The translations under genes and the position numbers were made by a program. The notes beneath the pieces are model-generated. The model did not search any database and had not been told where the DNA came from. It saw only the letters and a program-made list of their open reading frames with translations. Shown one piece after another: positions 25,281-33,775 of a DNA stretch of 36,225 bases (the stretch's first letter is position 1; every line of letters starts with the position of its first letter). This DNA is from an uncultured Roseovarius sp. (GTDB lineage: Bacteria > Pseudomonadota > Alphaproteobacteria > Rhodobacterales > Rhodobacteraceae), in the NCBI RefSeq assembly GCF_913054395.1, contig NZ_CAJXIP010000023.1, positions 1-36,225 of the forward strand. Direction: 5' to 3'.

Positions 25281-25921
25281 TGACCCAAGAGAAAAAAGGC
25301 TGGGACCGCAACCAGATGGCGGCCCGCGCGGCGCAAGAGCTTGAAGACGGCACTTACGTCAACCTTGGCATCGGCATTCCGACGCTGGTCAGCAACTATA
25401 TCCCCGATGGGGTCGAGGTCACGCTTCAGTCCGAGAACGGCATGCTTGGCATGGGTCCGTTCCCGACCGAAGACGAGATCGACGCCGACCTGATCAACGC
25501 AGGCAAGCAGACGATCACCGAACTTCCCCAGACCGCCTATTTCGATTCTGCGCTTTCCTTCGGCATGATCCGGGGCGGCAAGATCGCCATGGCGATCCTC
25601 GGCGCGATGGAAGTGGCCGAGAACGGCGACCTGGCGAACTGGATGATTCCCGGCAAGCTTGTCAAAGGCATGGGCGGCGCGATGGATCTTGTTGCGGGCG
25701 TGGGCCGCGTGGTGGTGGTCATGGATCACACCAGCAAGCATGGCGACAGCAAGCTTCTCAAGACCTGCACCCTGCCGCTGACCGGCACCGGGGTCGTTGA
25801 CCGGATCATCACCAACCTGGGTGTACTGGATGTGGTCGAGGGCGGTCTGAAAATCGTCGAATGCGCCGAGGGCATCACCGAAGAAGACCTGCGCGCCGCC
25901 ACCGAGGCAACGATCGTCTGA
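25277..25921 (+). CDS. 3-oxoacid CoA-transferase subunit B
   Basis: Beta subunit of 214 residues carrying the catalytic glutamate, Glu53 in [11 protein letters not shown], which forms the glutamyl-CoA thioester intermediate. The [13 protein letters not shown] strand precedes it and [19 protein letters not shown] lies in the second half, both typical of ScoB. It starts with two ATGs, the first overlapping the subunit A stop. A good intrinsic terminator follows, so this is a two-gene operon. Confidence 0.94.
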   Translation: MMTQEKKGWDRNQMAARAAQELEDGTYVNLGIGIPTLVSNYIPDGVEVTLQSENGMLGMGPFPTEDEIDADLINAGKQTITELPQTAYFDSALSFGMIRGGKIAMAILGAMEVAENGDLANWMIPGKLVKGMGGAMDLVAGVGRVVVVMDHTSKHGDSKLLKTCTLPLTGTGVVDRIITNLGVLDVVEGGLKIVECAEGITEEDLRAATEATIV

Positions 25922-25948
25922 TCTGACACCTTATATATGGGTGATCAT

Positions 25949-25982
25949 GGCCGGGCCGGGATATCCCCCTGCCCGGCCTTTT
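25949..25982 (+). terminator. Intrinsic terminator after the CoA-transferase operon
   Basis: GGCCGGGC and GCCCGGCC form a perfect 8-bp stem with a 14-base loop, followed directly by TTTT. It begins 27 bases after the subunit B stop and lies before the convergent transglycosylase gene. Confidence 0.85.
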
Positions 25983-26002
25983 CATGCCGGGGCAAACCCG
26001 CG

Positions 26003-26815
26003 CTAGTTCAGCGCCAGATTCAGGGCGCAGGCATCGGTGATAAGTTCAGGCCGGGTTTTGCAAAGCCCGCGCGCCACCTCGTAGGCGGCCAGCACCTTGG
26101 GCACGTAATCGCGGGTCTCGGCAAAAGGCGGCACGCCCTTGTGGGTTTTGACGGCGTTTTCACCGGCGTTATACCCGGCGAGCGCCATAACAACGTCGCC
26201 CTCGAATTCGCCAAGCAACCACTCCAGATAGGCCACCCCGCCACGGATGTTCTGATCGGGCCTCGAGGCATCGCGCACGCCGAAGCGGCTGGCGGTGGCG
26301 GGCATCAGCTGCATCAGGCCCTGCGCCCCGGCGCCGCTTGTCGCGTCGGCACGACCGCTTGATTCAACGGCGATGACCGCAAGTACCAGCGCGGGCGATA
26401 CCCGCGTGCCGACAGTCTCGCGCAGGATATGGCGGCCCTCAGCCAGTGCGATATCCTGAAGCATCTGAAGGCGCGGCGCGCTTATCCTTTGACCGGCGGG
26501 CGGATTGCTAAGCTGCTCGGCCGCCATTCGCAGACGGGCCCCGGTGTCGGCCTCAAGCTCGGGCGGCACCAGTTTCCAGAACCAGCCATAGCTTGCCTCG
26601 CGCGGCGCGGGCAAATCATCGGTTCGGGTGGGAACGGCGCGGGGGGCCACGGCACTCTGGGGAGCAATCTGCACATTGATTCGACGCTTGACCCCGGCGG
26701 CCGGCGGCTTTTGGCGTTTAAAGGTAAAGTCAGGAAAAGGCGGCGGATCACCGGCATGCAGGGGGGAAGACCAGGACAGAATCGCGGTCATGGCAAGAAC
26801 GATCAGGATTTTCAT
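26003..26815 (-). CDS. Lytic murein transglycosylase (SLT domain)
   Basis: Exported protein of 270 residues: a signal peptide ends near SPLHA (residue 21), a Pro-rich linker covers about 22-75, and a Slt-type goose-lysozyme-like domain covers about 135-250. The catalytic acid is Glu151 in VIAVESSGRADATSG, followed by AQGLMQLMPATASRFGV and the conserved AGYNAGENAV. It cleaves the MurNAc-GlcNAc bond to leave 1,6-anhydroMurNAc. Its position beside the Tad locus could mean it opens peptidoglycan for the pilus, but it is transcribed divergently and may be independent. Confidence 0.88.
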   Translation of the reverse strand: MKILIVLAMTAILSWSSPLHAGDPPPFPDFTFKRQKPPAAGVKRRINVQIAPQSAVAPRAVPTRTDDLPAPREASYGWFWKLVPPELEADTGARLRMAAEQLSNPPAGQRISAPRLQMLQDIALAEGRHILRETVGTRVSPALVLAVIAVESSGRADATSGAGAQGLMQLMPATASRFGVRDASRPDQNIRGGVAYLEWLLGEFEGDVVMALAGYNAGENAVKTHKGVPPFAETRDYVPKVLAAYEVARGLCKTRPELITDACALNLALN

Positions 26816-27172
26816 TGCGGGCTCTGCTCTGCCTCTGGCTGATTGATCGCAGTATCGCAAAGGTACGGATTTTTAGCCAGTATTGTCTTCGCCAAAGGAG
26901 CGCGCAAAACGGCATTTTCGCCACATTTAAACCGAAAAAAGTGAGAATCGGAATTTTCAACATTTTTATATTGTTTATTTTCCGTGGCTTACGAAAAATC
27001 TTTCACTTTTGTTAATCTTTACAAAAATAGCTTTAATGCCGCCCAAATCCCGCCCGAATTCGCTGGCTATATCAGGGCATACCACAAAGGTAGCAGGCCA
27101 TTAAAACTCGACGGGCCCTACACCGAAGCGGTTGTTAAAACTGAGCAAACTGATCCTTTGGAGGGACAAACA
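26816..27172. promoter_or_regulatory. AT-rich divergent control region upstream of flp
   Basis: This 357-base gap holds no credible gene. Its middle part (about 26918-27040) is far richer in A and T than the surrounding coding DNA, with runs such as ACATTTTTATATTG. AAAAGTGA (26938-26945) and TCACTTTT (27003-27010) are inverted copies about 57 bases apart, and TTAAAACT occurs twice nearer flp. It should hold the flp promoter and the transglycosylase promoter, and perhaps regulator sites. Confidence 0.6.
27009..27037 (+). promoter_or_regulatory. Probable sigma-70-type promoter of flp
   Basis: TTGTTA (four of six -35 positions) and TTTAAT (five of six -10 positions) are separated by exactly 17 bases. 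Transcription would begin near 27044, giving a 5' leader of roughly 130 bases before the flp start. Confidence 0.5.
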
Positions 27173-27406
27173 ATGATGAACTTTATCAAGCAATTCACAA
27201 AAGAAGAAGACGGCGCCGTAACAGTTGACTGGGTCGTTCTGACCGCTGCCGTTGTTGGTCTGGGCGTTGCGGGTGTGGCATCGGTCAACACCGGCATCAC
27301 CGGTCTGGCCGGTTCAATCAGCACCGAGCTGAGCGGTGCAGGCGTTGCCGACCTGGGCACCCTGGGTATCGCCAACACCAGCACCACCACAACCACAACT
27401 CCCTAA
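27173..27406 (+). CDS. flp: Flp-family type IVb pilin, atypical cleavage-site neighbourhood
   Basis: Small prepilin of 77 residues: a short charged leader (MMNFIKQFTKEEDG), a probable prepilin-peptidase cut after Gly14, and a hydrophobic helix at about 20-37 (VVLTAAVVGLGVAGVAS). Residues +5 and +6 of the mature pilin are Asp19-Trp20 instead of the usual Glu-Tyr of Flp pilins. The tail is Ser/Thr-rich and ends in seven Thr before Pro. GGAGGG stands seven bases before the start. As the first gene of the Tad locus it is most likely the major pilin subunit; a TadE-like minor pilin is a less likely alternative given its small size. Confidence 0.85.
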   Translation: MMNFIKQFTKEEDGAVTVDWVVLTAAVVGLGVAGVASVNTGITGLAGSISTELSGAGVADLGTLGIANTSTTTTTTP

Positions 27407-27417
27407 TATCGGGACAC

Positions 27418-27451
27418 GGATCAGGACGTCGCCCTAGGCATGACCTGATCC
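27418..27451 (+). other. First hairpin downstream of flp
   Basis: GGATCAGG and CCTGATCC form a perfect 8-bp stem around an 18-base loop that itself contains GCCCTAGGC. It begins 12 bases after the flp stop. No immediate U-tract; a TTTTT occurs nine bases later within CCGGCTTTTTC. Confidence 0.55.
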
Positions 27452-27486
27452 TCGTCCGGCTTTTTCAAAGGCCGGCGTTAACACTG

Positions 27487-27517
27487 ATGGCCGGAAATCC
27501 CTTGGATTTCCGGCCAT
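27487..27517 (+). other. Very strong hairpin between flp and cpaB
   Basis: ATGGCCGGAAATCC and GGATTTCCGGCCAT form a perfect 14-bp stem with a three-base CTT loop. No T-run follows on the plus strand. It is well suited to protect the 3' end of a short flp mRNA or to attenuate transcription into cpaB. Confidence 0.75.
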
Positions 27518-27669
27518 TGGCTTGGCGGGAATGGGATTGACCGCGCAGGCGAAACAAACCGCCGCAGCGCCGCCCTGTTTCCCTGTTTTTGACATAATCG
27601 GTTTTTAGATAGGACGCTGAGGGTCTGGTCATCTGGCCAGACAACAGGTTTCGACGGAAAGGAAACACC

Positions 27670-28536
27670 ATGCGTTTGGTATTCGGACTGGTACTTATGC
27701 TGGGCCTTGGGCTTGCGGGCTTTGCCGTATACATGGCCAAATCTTACATCCAAGGCTATCAGGCACAGTTGGCGATTGAGCGCCAGCAGCGCGCACCTAA
27801 CATTGAAACGGTAGATATCTATGTCGCCACGCGCCCCGTGAAATACGGCGAGCCCCTGGACAAAACGGCCGTGCGCCTCGCGGCCTTTCCCAAGGCGACC
27901 TTGCCCGCAGGCGTGTTCACCAAGCCCGAGGGCCTGTTTCCCATGGGCGAAAACACACCGCGCACCGTTCTGCGCCGGATGGAAATCAATGAGCCGGTTC
28001 TGGCGGTCAAGGTGACAGCCCCCGGCGAAGACGCTGGCATCACATCGCAGCTGGAACGCGGCATGCGCGCCTTCGCCATCAAGGTGGACGTGACAAGCGG
28101 CGTGTCCGGATTTCTGCGCCCCGGTGACACGGTCGACATCTACTGGACCGGCGACGTGGGTGCGGGCAATGTGCGCACCGCCGAGAATTCGACCGGGGCC
28201 GTGACCAAGCTTATCGAAACCGGTGTCAAGCTGATTGCCGTGGATCAGGTTACCGACACCGATATGACAGAAGCCACGATTGCGCGTACGGTCACTGTCT
28301 CTGTGCGCCCCCAACAGGTCGCCGCTTTGGCGCAGGCGCAATCGAGCGGCCGACTCTCCCTGTCGCTTGTCGGCTCGCAGGATGACACGGTTGCCGAGGC
28401 GATCGAAGTTGACCAAAAGCGCCTGCTTGGCATCACCATCGAAGCGGCTAAAGAGCGCGTCGTTGCAGAAACCTGCAGTATTCGCACCCGCCGTGGCGCC
28501 GAGGTGATCGTGACACCAATCCCCTGCACCAATTGA
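27670..28536 (+). CDS. cpaB: Tad pilus assembly protein CpaB (RcpC)
   Basis: Periplasmic protein of 288 residues anchored by an N-terminal helix (about 4-22). A SAF domain spans about 47-110 (VDIYVATRPVKYGEPL...), followed by the RcpC/CpaB conserved region with FLRPGDTVDIYWTG near the middle and VTVSVRPQQVAALAQAQ. CpaB proteins interact with the secretin CpaC and may bind peptidoglycan. The start has AAGGAAA upstream. An intrinsic terminator follows its stop, so cpaB ends one transcription unit. Confidence 0.93.
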   Translation: MRLVFGLVLMLGLGLAGFAVYMAKSYIQGYQAQLAIERQQRAPNIETVDIYVATRPVKYGEPLDKTAVRLAAFPKATLPAGVFTKPEGLFPMGENTPRTVLRRMEINEPVLAVKVTAPGEDAGITSQLERGMRAFAIKVDVTSGVSGFLRPGDTVDIYWTGDVGAGNVRTAENSTGAVTKLIETGVKLIAVDQVTDTDMTEATIARTVTVSVRPQQVAALAQAQSSGRLSLSLVGSQDDTVAEAIEVDQKRLLGITIEAAKERVVAETCSIRTRRGAEVIVTPIPCTN

Positions 28537-28558
28537 TGCCGGGCCAGACGAATCATGA

Positions 28559-28585
28559 GGGCACCCTTTGATCGGGTGCCCTTTT
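28559..28585 (+). terminator. Intrinsic terminator after cpaB
   Basis: GGGCACCC and GGGTGCCC form a perfect 8-bp stem with a seven-base loop, followed by TTTT. It lies 22 bases after the cpaB stop, inside the Tad locus, ahead of the AT-rich region upstream of cpaC. Confidence 0.85.
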
Positions 28586-28732
28586 GCGTGTCGCGACGAT
28601 TTCGTCACATCGTGGAAAAATCTGAATAAAAACGCATTGATTCTTGAAAAAAAGTTCGAAGTCCCTCAAGGTGGTTACAAGTACGGGCAGTAAGACCCGA
28701 TAAAATGAGGCGTGATCGGAAAGGCAGGTCAC

Positions 28733-30151
28733 ATGAAAATACGTACCTATTTATGGGCGACGTTGGTCGGGCTTTCTTTTGCTGCGGGCCCCTATACGTC
28801 CATCGCACAAGCAGAAACCATTCGCGTAATTCGCAATGGAACAGGCAGCAACCTAAGTGTGCCAATGAACCGGGCCATCGTCGTCGAAAGCGACGTTCCC
28901 TTCGCAGAGCTAAGCGTCGCAAACCCTGCGATTGCCGATTTCTCGACATTGTCCGACCGCACGATCTATGTGCTGGGCAAATCACCGGGACGCACGACTC
29001 TGACGCTGTTGGACGCAACCGGTCAGTTGATCACCAATATCGACGTGCACGTAAGCGCCGATGTTTCCGAGTTCAAGGAACGCCTGCGCCAGATTTTGCC
29101 AAACGAACCGATCGAAGTGCGCACCGCGAATGACGGCATCGTCATGTCGGGCACCGTATCAAGCTCTGCCCGCATGCAACGCGCCCTCGAATTGGCGGAA
29201 CGCTATGCCCCGGAACGGGTGTCCAACCTGATGTCGGTTGCAGGCTCGCAGCAGGTGATGCTGAAAGTCCGCTTTGCCGAAATGCAACGCAGTGTTTCCA
29301 AGGCGCTCTCAACATCGCTTTCGCTTGACGGGCGCACCGGCAGCGGCGGGCTTGGGTTTATCGGCGGCACCAACACCACCAATACCCAAGGCGGAATTCT
29401 CGGGACGATCGGTGGCTCGGTGCCCCTTGCAAATGACAATAACGGGGCCTTTGCCTTTGGCTTTGACGTCGGCTCTGTCGAAGTCGGCATTCTACTGGAA
29501 GCCCTTGAAACTAAAGGCGTTGTGCGCACTTTGGCCGAACCGAACCTGACCGCACTGTCAGGCCAGGAGGCTAAATTCCTCGCGGGCGGCGAATTTCCGA
29601 TCCCGGTGGCGCAGGACCAAAACACGGCAATTGAATTCAAACCCTTCGGCGTAGAGCTTAACTTTGTGCCTCGGGTGGTCGATGATGGCATCATCAACCT
29701 GGAAATGGCTGCTGCGGTTTCCTCGCTCGATACGGCCAACGGGGTTCTTGCGAATGGGCTTAACGTGCCGGCGTTCCGGCGCCGCGATACCTCGACCACG
29801 GTATCTCTGCGCGATGGAGACAGCTTTGCGATTGCAGGCCTCTTGCAGGATGACTTCCGCGACAACAACGGTCAGGTGCCTTGGCTGGGCGACATTCCCA
29901 TTCTCGGTACGCTGTTCCGCAGCGCCGATTACCAGCGCGCTCAAACCGAGCTGGTGATCATCGTTTCGGCACATCTGGTATCCCCCACCCGTGGCGAGGC
30001 CCTGGCCCTGCCGACGGATCGGGTGAAACTTCCGACCGAAAAAGACCTGTTCCTGAATGGCCGTGTCGCCAAGGGCGTGAAATCCAAAGGAGCGGTTGGC
30101 GAAGTTGCCAAGCAGGATTTCAGCGGCTCTTACGGCTATGTCATGGATTGA
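28733..30151 (+). CDS. cpaC: Tad pilus outer-membrane secretin CpaC (RcpA)
   Basis: Secretin of 472 residues forming the outer-membrane channel for Flp pili. A signal peptide ends near SIAQA (residue 27). The N-terminal pilus-assembly domain (about 30-105) has the VANPAIADFSTLSDRTIYVLGKSPG pattern, then a BON-like domain at about 108-168, and the secretin core at about 225-425 (LAEPNLTALSGQEAKFLAGGEFPIP, and the VPWLGDIPILGTLFRS end). The start at MKIRTY gives a proper signal peptide, with an AGG ribosome site upstream. It should be transcribed from its own promoter because a terminator precedes it. Confidence 0.94.
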   Translation: MKIRTYLWATLVGLSFAAGPYTSIAQAETIRVIRNGTGSNLSVPMNRAIVVESDVPFAELSVANPAIADFSTLSDRTIYVLGKSPGRTTLTLLDATGQLITNIDVHVSADVSEFKERLRQILPNEPIEVRTANDGIVMSGTVSSSARMQRALELAERYAPERVSNLMSVAGSQQVMLKVRFAEMQRSVSKALSTSLSLDGRTGSGGLGFIGGTNTTNTQGGILGTIGGSVPLANDNNGAFAFGFDVGSVEVGILLEALETKGVVRTLAEPNLTALSGQEAKFLAGGEFPIPVAQDQNTAIEFKPFGVELNFVPRVVDDGIINLEMAAAVSSLDTANGVLANGLNVPAFRRRDTSTTVSLRDGDSFAIAGLLQDDFRDNNGQVPWLGDIPILGTLFRSADYQRAQTELVIIVSAHLVSPTRGEALALPTDRVKLPTEKDLFLNGRVAKGVKSKGAVGEVAKQDFSGSYGYVMD

Positions 30152-30166
30152 TCGAAAGGCTGGATA

Positions 30167-30823
30167 ATGAAACATCTTATCGCAATCGCTGGCCTTGTCG
30201 CCGCCTCTGCCTGTTCGCAACAGGGTGAAGTCTATCGCTCCTACTTCAACGAAGCGGGATCATTGGTGGATGGCGGCACCTTCGGCGACGCCAACATGAA
30301 CAACCACCTGGCGATGACTGGCGAGCAGGGCTATGTTATTGACCTGTCGAACCGGTTTTCCAACGAGGTGACGAGTACCGTCAACTTTGCCTTCAACTCG
30401 GCAGAGCTGGACAGCGGCGCGCGAGATACCTTGCGCGAACAAGCCAACTGGATCCGTCAGTTCCCCGAAGTGCGCTTCCGGGTTTACGGACATACCGATG
30501 CTGTCGGACCGGACAGCTATAACAAGTCCCTCGGCATGCGCCGTGCGCAAGCGGTTGTGGCCTTCCTGGCGTCTCAGGGAATCAACGGTTCGCGTCTCGA
30601 GGCGGTCGCCTCCTTCGGTGAGACGCAGCCGCTTATCGTCACCCAGGGCCGGGAACGCCGGAACCGGCGGACCGTCACCGAGGTATCCGGCTTTGTCGGA
30701 TCGAATCCGATCGTCATGGACGGCAAATATGCCGCGATCGTTTACCGCGAGTATCTCAATAGTGCCGTCCCCGCCTCCAATATCAAGATGGTGCAAAGCG
30801 GCAGCAGCATCGACAGCGAGTAA
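30167..30823 (+). CDS. OmpA-family lipoprotein of the Tad locus
   Basis: Protein of 218 residues. The N-terminus MKHLIAIAGLVAASAC has a plausible lipobox with Cys16 as the lipidated residue. The OmpA-like peptidoglycan-binding domain spans about 70-175, with NFAFNSAELDSGAR, GHTDAVG (108-114) and the RRNRRTVTEV end. It probably anchors the outer-membrane part of the Tad machine to peptidoglycan. It lies 15 bases after cpaC and is followed by a strong terminator, so cpaC and this gene form one unit. OmpA-like genes at this position are usual in Rhodobacteraceae Tad loci. Confidence 0.88.
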   Translation: MKHLIAIAGLVAASACSQQGEVYRSYFNEAGSLVDGGTFGDANMNNHLAMTGEQGYVIDLSNRFSNEVTSTVNFAFNSAELDSGARDTLREQANWIRQFPEVRFRVYGHTDAVGPDSYNKSLGMRRAQAVVAFLASQGINGSRLEAVASFGETQPLIVTQGRERRNRRTVTEVSGFVGSNPIVMDGKYAAIVYREYLNSAVPASNIKMVQSGSSIDSE

Positions 30824-30867
30824 ACACACACCAGTTTCTCCCTGTTCGGCCAAGGCCGGGCCAACTG

Positions 30868-30895
30868 AAACCCGCCCCAATTGGGCGGGTTTTTT
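30868..30895 (+). terminator. Intrinsic terminator after the Tad OmpA lipoprotein gene
   Basis: AAACCCGCCC and GGGCGGGTTT pair around a five-base CAATT loop and run into TTTTTT. This is the most canonical terminator in the window, 44 bases after the stop. Confidence 0.93.
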
Positions 30896-31077
30896 GTGTC
30901 TAAAGACCGCACAATTACGATCTTTTGGCCCAAATGTCGCCAACATTTACAGTCATCTTCAATCAGTAATGAGCGTTCCCTCACCCATGAGGCGCCATGC
31001 AGAGAAAGTGACTTTTCCATGTTTCGCGGACCCTTCCGCGATCCCTGCATGGTGATGGCAGTAACAGGACCGATTAA

Positions 31078-32310
31078 ATGAGCAGCATTGTGCTAAAACA
31101 ACCCGAACCCAGTCCGATTGTCGCCTGTACCATAAGCCGCGACGTGCAGAATTTTGACCTGCTGATCGAGGATATGGAAACCGCACTTGGCGAAAGCTGG
31201 GGCGACCTCGGTTTTGCCGAGGCGCTGGCCTTTCTCAATCAGCCTGAGGCCAATTCCCTGGAATTCGTGGCGGTGGCAATTGATCAAACCGACGAAGACG
31301 ATCTCGTCATGCTCGGGGAAATCATCAACCTGGCGAGCACAAAAGGCATTAAGGTCATCCTGATCGCCGAAGACGTAAGCCCCGCTGCGCTGCACCAGTT
31401 GCTGCGTCAGGGGGCGGACGAATTTGTGCCCTACCCCCTGCCCGAGAACGAACTGAAATCTGCCATCGAGCGGCTCCAGAAACCCTCGCCGCCCCCGCAA
31501 AGCGCGCCGGTTGCGACCGGGCGGGCAACCGCGGGCACGGGCGTGCTTTTGGCCGTCCAGGGTCTTGCCGGGGGCACCGGGGCCACGACCTTTGCGGTCA
31601 ATCTGGGCTGGGAGCTGGCCAATGTCGAAAAGGCCGATCCGCCAAAGGTCTGCGTGCTGGACTTCAGCCTGCAACTGGGGTCGGTCGCCACCTTTCTTGA
31701 CCTGCCGCGCCGCGAGGTCGTGTTTGACATGTGGGCCGATACCGAGAGGATGGATGACGATGTTTTCCGTCAGGCGCTTGTCTGTTTCGAAGAAAAGATG
31801 TGGGTCCTGACCGCGCCCCAGGAAATGCTGCCGCTTGACATGATCACATCGGATGACGTGAACCGCGTCCTCGACATCGCGCGGCGGCAGTTCGATTACG
31901 TCATCGTCGACATGCCCACAACCCTTGTCCAATGGACCGAAGCGGTCCTGCATGCCTCGCAGATCTATTTCACGACCGTGGAACTTGACATGCGCTCGGC
32001 GCAAAATGCCCTGCGGATGAAACGCGCGCTGAAATCCGAAGAGCTGCCGATCGAAAAGCTGCGGTTCTGCCTGAACCGCGCCCCGAAATTCACTGATCTG
32101 AACGGCAAAAGCCGCGTCAAGCGCATGGCCGAAAGCCTTGAGATCAACATCGAAGTGTTGCTGCCCGATGGTGGGCGCGCGGTCTGTCAAAGTTCGGACC
32201 ACGGGCTTCCGCTTGCCTCGGCTGCGGCCAAAAATCCGTTGCGCCGCGAAATTGCCAAGCTTGCAAGCTCTTTGCATGAGCTGGGCAAAAGCGACGCAGA
32301 AGCCGCCTAG
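31078..32310 (+). CDS. cpaE: Tad pilus localisation ATPase-like protein CpaE (TadZ)
   Basis: Protein of 410 residues: an atypical receiver-like domain (about 15-135, ending GADEFVPYPLPENEL) and a ParA/MinD-type domain (about 155-400). The P-loop region reads G-L-A-G-G-T-G-A-T-T (162-171), so both the signature lysine and the Walker A lysine of KGGxGKT are replaced by Ala (164 and 169). TadZ proteins are known for such deviant loops. The switch and Walker B strands (CVLDFSLQLGSVATFLDL, YVIVDMP) are present. It likely places the Tad machine in the cell. It starts a new unit after a terminator; cpaF follows by 17 bases. Confidence 0.93.
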   Translation: MSSIVLKQPEPSPIVACTISRDVQNFDLLIEDMETALGESWGDLGFAEALAFLNQPEANSLEFVAVAIDQTDEDDLVMLGEIINLASTKGIKVILIAEDVSPAALHQLLRQGADEFVPYPLPENELKSAIERLQKPSPPPQSAPVATGRATAGTGVLLAVQGLAGGTGATTFAVNLGWELANVEKADPPKVCVLDFSLQLGSVATFLDLPRREVVFDMWADTERMDDDVFRQALVCFEEKMWVLTAPQEMLPLDMITSDDVNRVLDIARRQFDYVIVDMPTTLVQWTEAVLHASQIYFTTVELDMRSAQNALRMKRALKSEELPIEKLRFCLNRAPKFTDLNGKSRVKRMAESLEINIEVLLPDGGRAVCQSSDHGLPLASAAAKNPLRREIAKLASSLHELGKSDAEAA

Positions 32311-32327
32311 GAAAGGGTCCAGAACCA

Positions 32328-33770
32328 ATGTTTTCCCGTTACAAGAAACCTGCGGCCACAAAGGCGGGCGCCGATACCAGCCCCGTGAGTGAACCGAAAA
32401 CGGCACCGATCGAAAATACCGTGGTCTCGCCTTCTTTCCGCAAGCCCTTGCCGGTTGCACCCGCTGCGGCGGCGAGCGTGGACAAGGAACGCAAGCGCAA
32501 GGACCGGATCAGCGAGATTAAGATCGAACTGCATCGTGCGCTTCTGGACAACCTGAACCTGGCCGCGCTTGATACCGCGACGGAAGCTGACCTGAGGGCC
32601 GAGATCAGCTCAATCGCGGGCGAGATCCTCGAGGAAAAGGGCATCGTTCTCAACCGCGAGGATCGCGTGACCCTCACGCAAGAGCTTTATGACGAGGTCA
32701 AGGGCCTTGGACCGCTTGAAACGCTTCTCAAAGACGATACGGTCAACGATATCCTGGTCAACGGTCCACATCAGATTTTCGTGGAACGCGCCGGCAAACT
32801 GACGCTCAGCGATGTGACGTTCAAAGATGAAAAGCACCTGATGCGGATCATCGACAAGATCGTCTCGGCGGTGGGTCGTCGGGTGGATGAATCCAACCCT
32901 TACGTCGACGCCCGTCTTGCCGACGGCTCGCGTTTCAACGCCATGGTGCCGCCGGTCGCGGTGGACGGCAGCCTGGTTTCGATCCGGAAATTCAAGAAGG
33001 ACAAGCTTGGCATCGACGACCTGGTCAAATTCGGGGCCTTCTCGGAAGAGATGGCTGCCTATTTGCAGGCCGCTGTTGCAACCCGTCTGAACATTATCGT
33101 CTCGGGCGGAACCGGCTCGGGTAAAACGACCACGCTGAACGCCTTGTCGTCTTTCATCGACAACTCCGAACGTATTCTGACGATCGAAGACACCGCCGAA
33201 CTTCAGCTGCAACAGATCCATGTGGGCCGGATGGAAAGCCGACCGCCCAACGTGGAAGGCAAAGGCGAGGTTTCGCCCCGCGACTGTCTGAAAAACGCCC
33301 TGCGGATGCGGCCTGACCGGATCATCGTGGGTGAGACGCGCGGCGAAGAGGTGATCGACATGCTTCAGGCCATGAACACCGGGCACGACGGTTCAATGAC
33401 CACGATCCACGCCAACAACGCTCGCGACGCCATTAGCCGTCTTGAAAACATGGTCGCCATGGCCGGGATCGAAATGCCGCTCAAGGCGGTCCGAAGCCAG
33501 GTCGCCTCGGCGGTCAACCTTATCGTACAGGCCAGCCGCCTTCAGGATGGCTCGCGCCGTATGACCTCGATCACCGAGGTGACAGGGATGGAGGGCGATG
33601 TGATCTCGATGCAGGAAATCTTTCGGTTCCAGCGCGTCGGCCTGAGCCCGGACAACAAGATTATCGGCCATTTCACCGGCACCGGCGTGCGTTCGAACTA
33701 TTCAGAGCGGTTCCGGCTTTGGGGCTATGACCTGCCACCTCATATTTATGAACCCATCGCAGCGGAGTAA
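32328..33770 (+). CDS. cpaF: Tad pilus secretion ATPase CpaF (TadA)
   Basis: Type II/IV secretion ATPase of 480 residues that drives pilus assembly. The N-terminal region (about 1-55) is low-complexity and polar. A helical domain follows (about 60-130), then the N-terminal PAS-like part ([12 protein letters not shown]) and the RecA core. Walker A is GGTGSGKTT at 260-268 with Lys266; the Asp box and Walker B region include [17 protein letters not shown], then [12 protein letters not shown] with the His box. It is 17 bases after cpaE and 5 before tadB. Confidence 0.96.
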   Translation: MFSRYKKPAATKAGADTSPVSEPKTAPIENTVVSPSFRKPLPVAPAAAASVDKERKRKDRISEIKIELHRALLDNLNLAALDTATEADLRAEISSIAGEILEEKGIVLNREDRVTLTQELYDEVKGLGPLETLLKDDTVNDILVNGPHQIFVERAGKLTLSDVTFKDEKHLMRIIDKIVSAVGRRVDESNPYVDARLADGSRFNAMVPPVAVDGSLVSIRKFKKDKLGIDDLVKFGAFSEEMAAYLQAAVATRLNIIVSGGTGSGKTTTLNALSSFIDNSERILTIEDTAELQLQQIHVGRMESRPPNVEGKGEVSPRDCLKNALRMRPDRIIVGETRGEEVIDMLQAMNTGHDGSMTTIHANNARDAISRLENMVAMAGIEMPLKAVRSQVASAVNLIVQASRLQDGSRRMTSITEVTGMEGDVISMQEIFRFQRVGLSPDNKIIGHFTGTGVRSNYSERFRLWGYDLPPHIYEPIAAE

Positions 33771-33775
33771 CGCAG

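Noticed and set aside
27012-27036. Two TTAA half-sites upstream of flp as a CtrA site
   Set aside because: The half-sites are 17 bases apart, not the seven needed for TTAA-N7-TTAA.
31093-32460. 455-codon minus-strand open frame over cpaE
   Set aside because: Antisense shadow of cpaE, whose receiver-like and ParA-like domains are clear.
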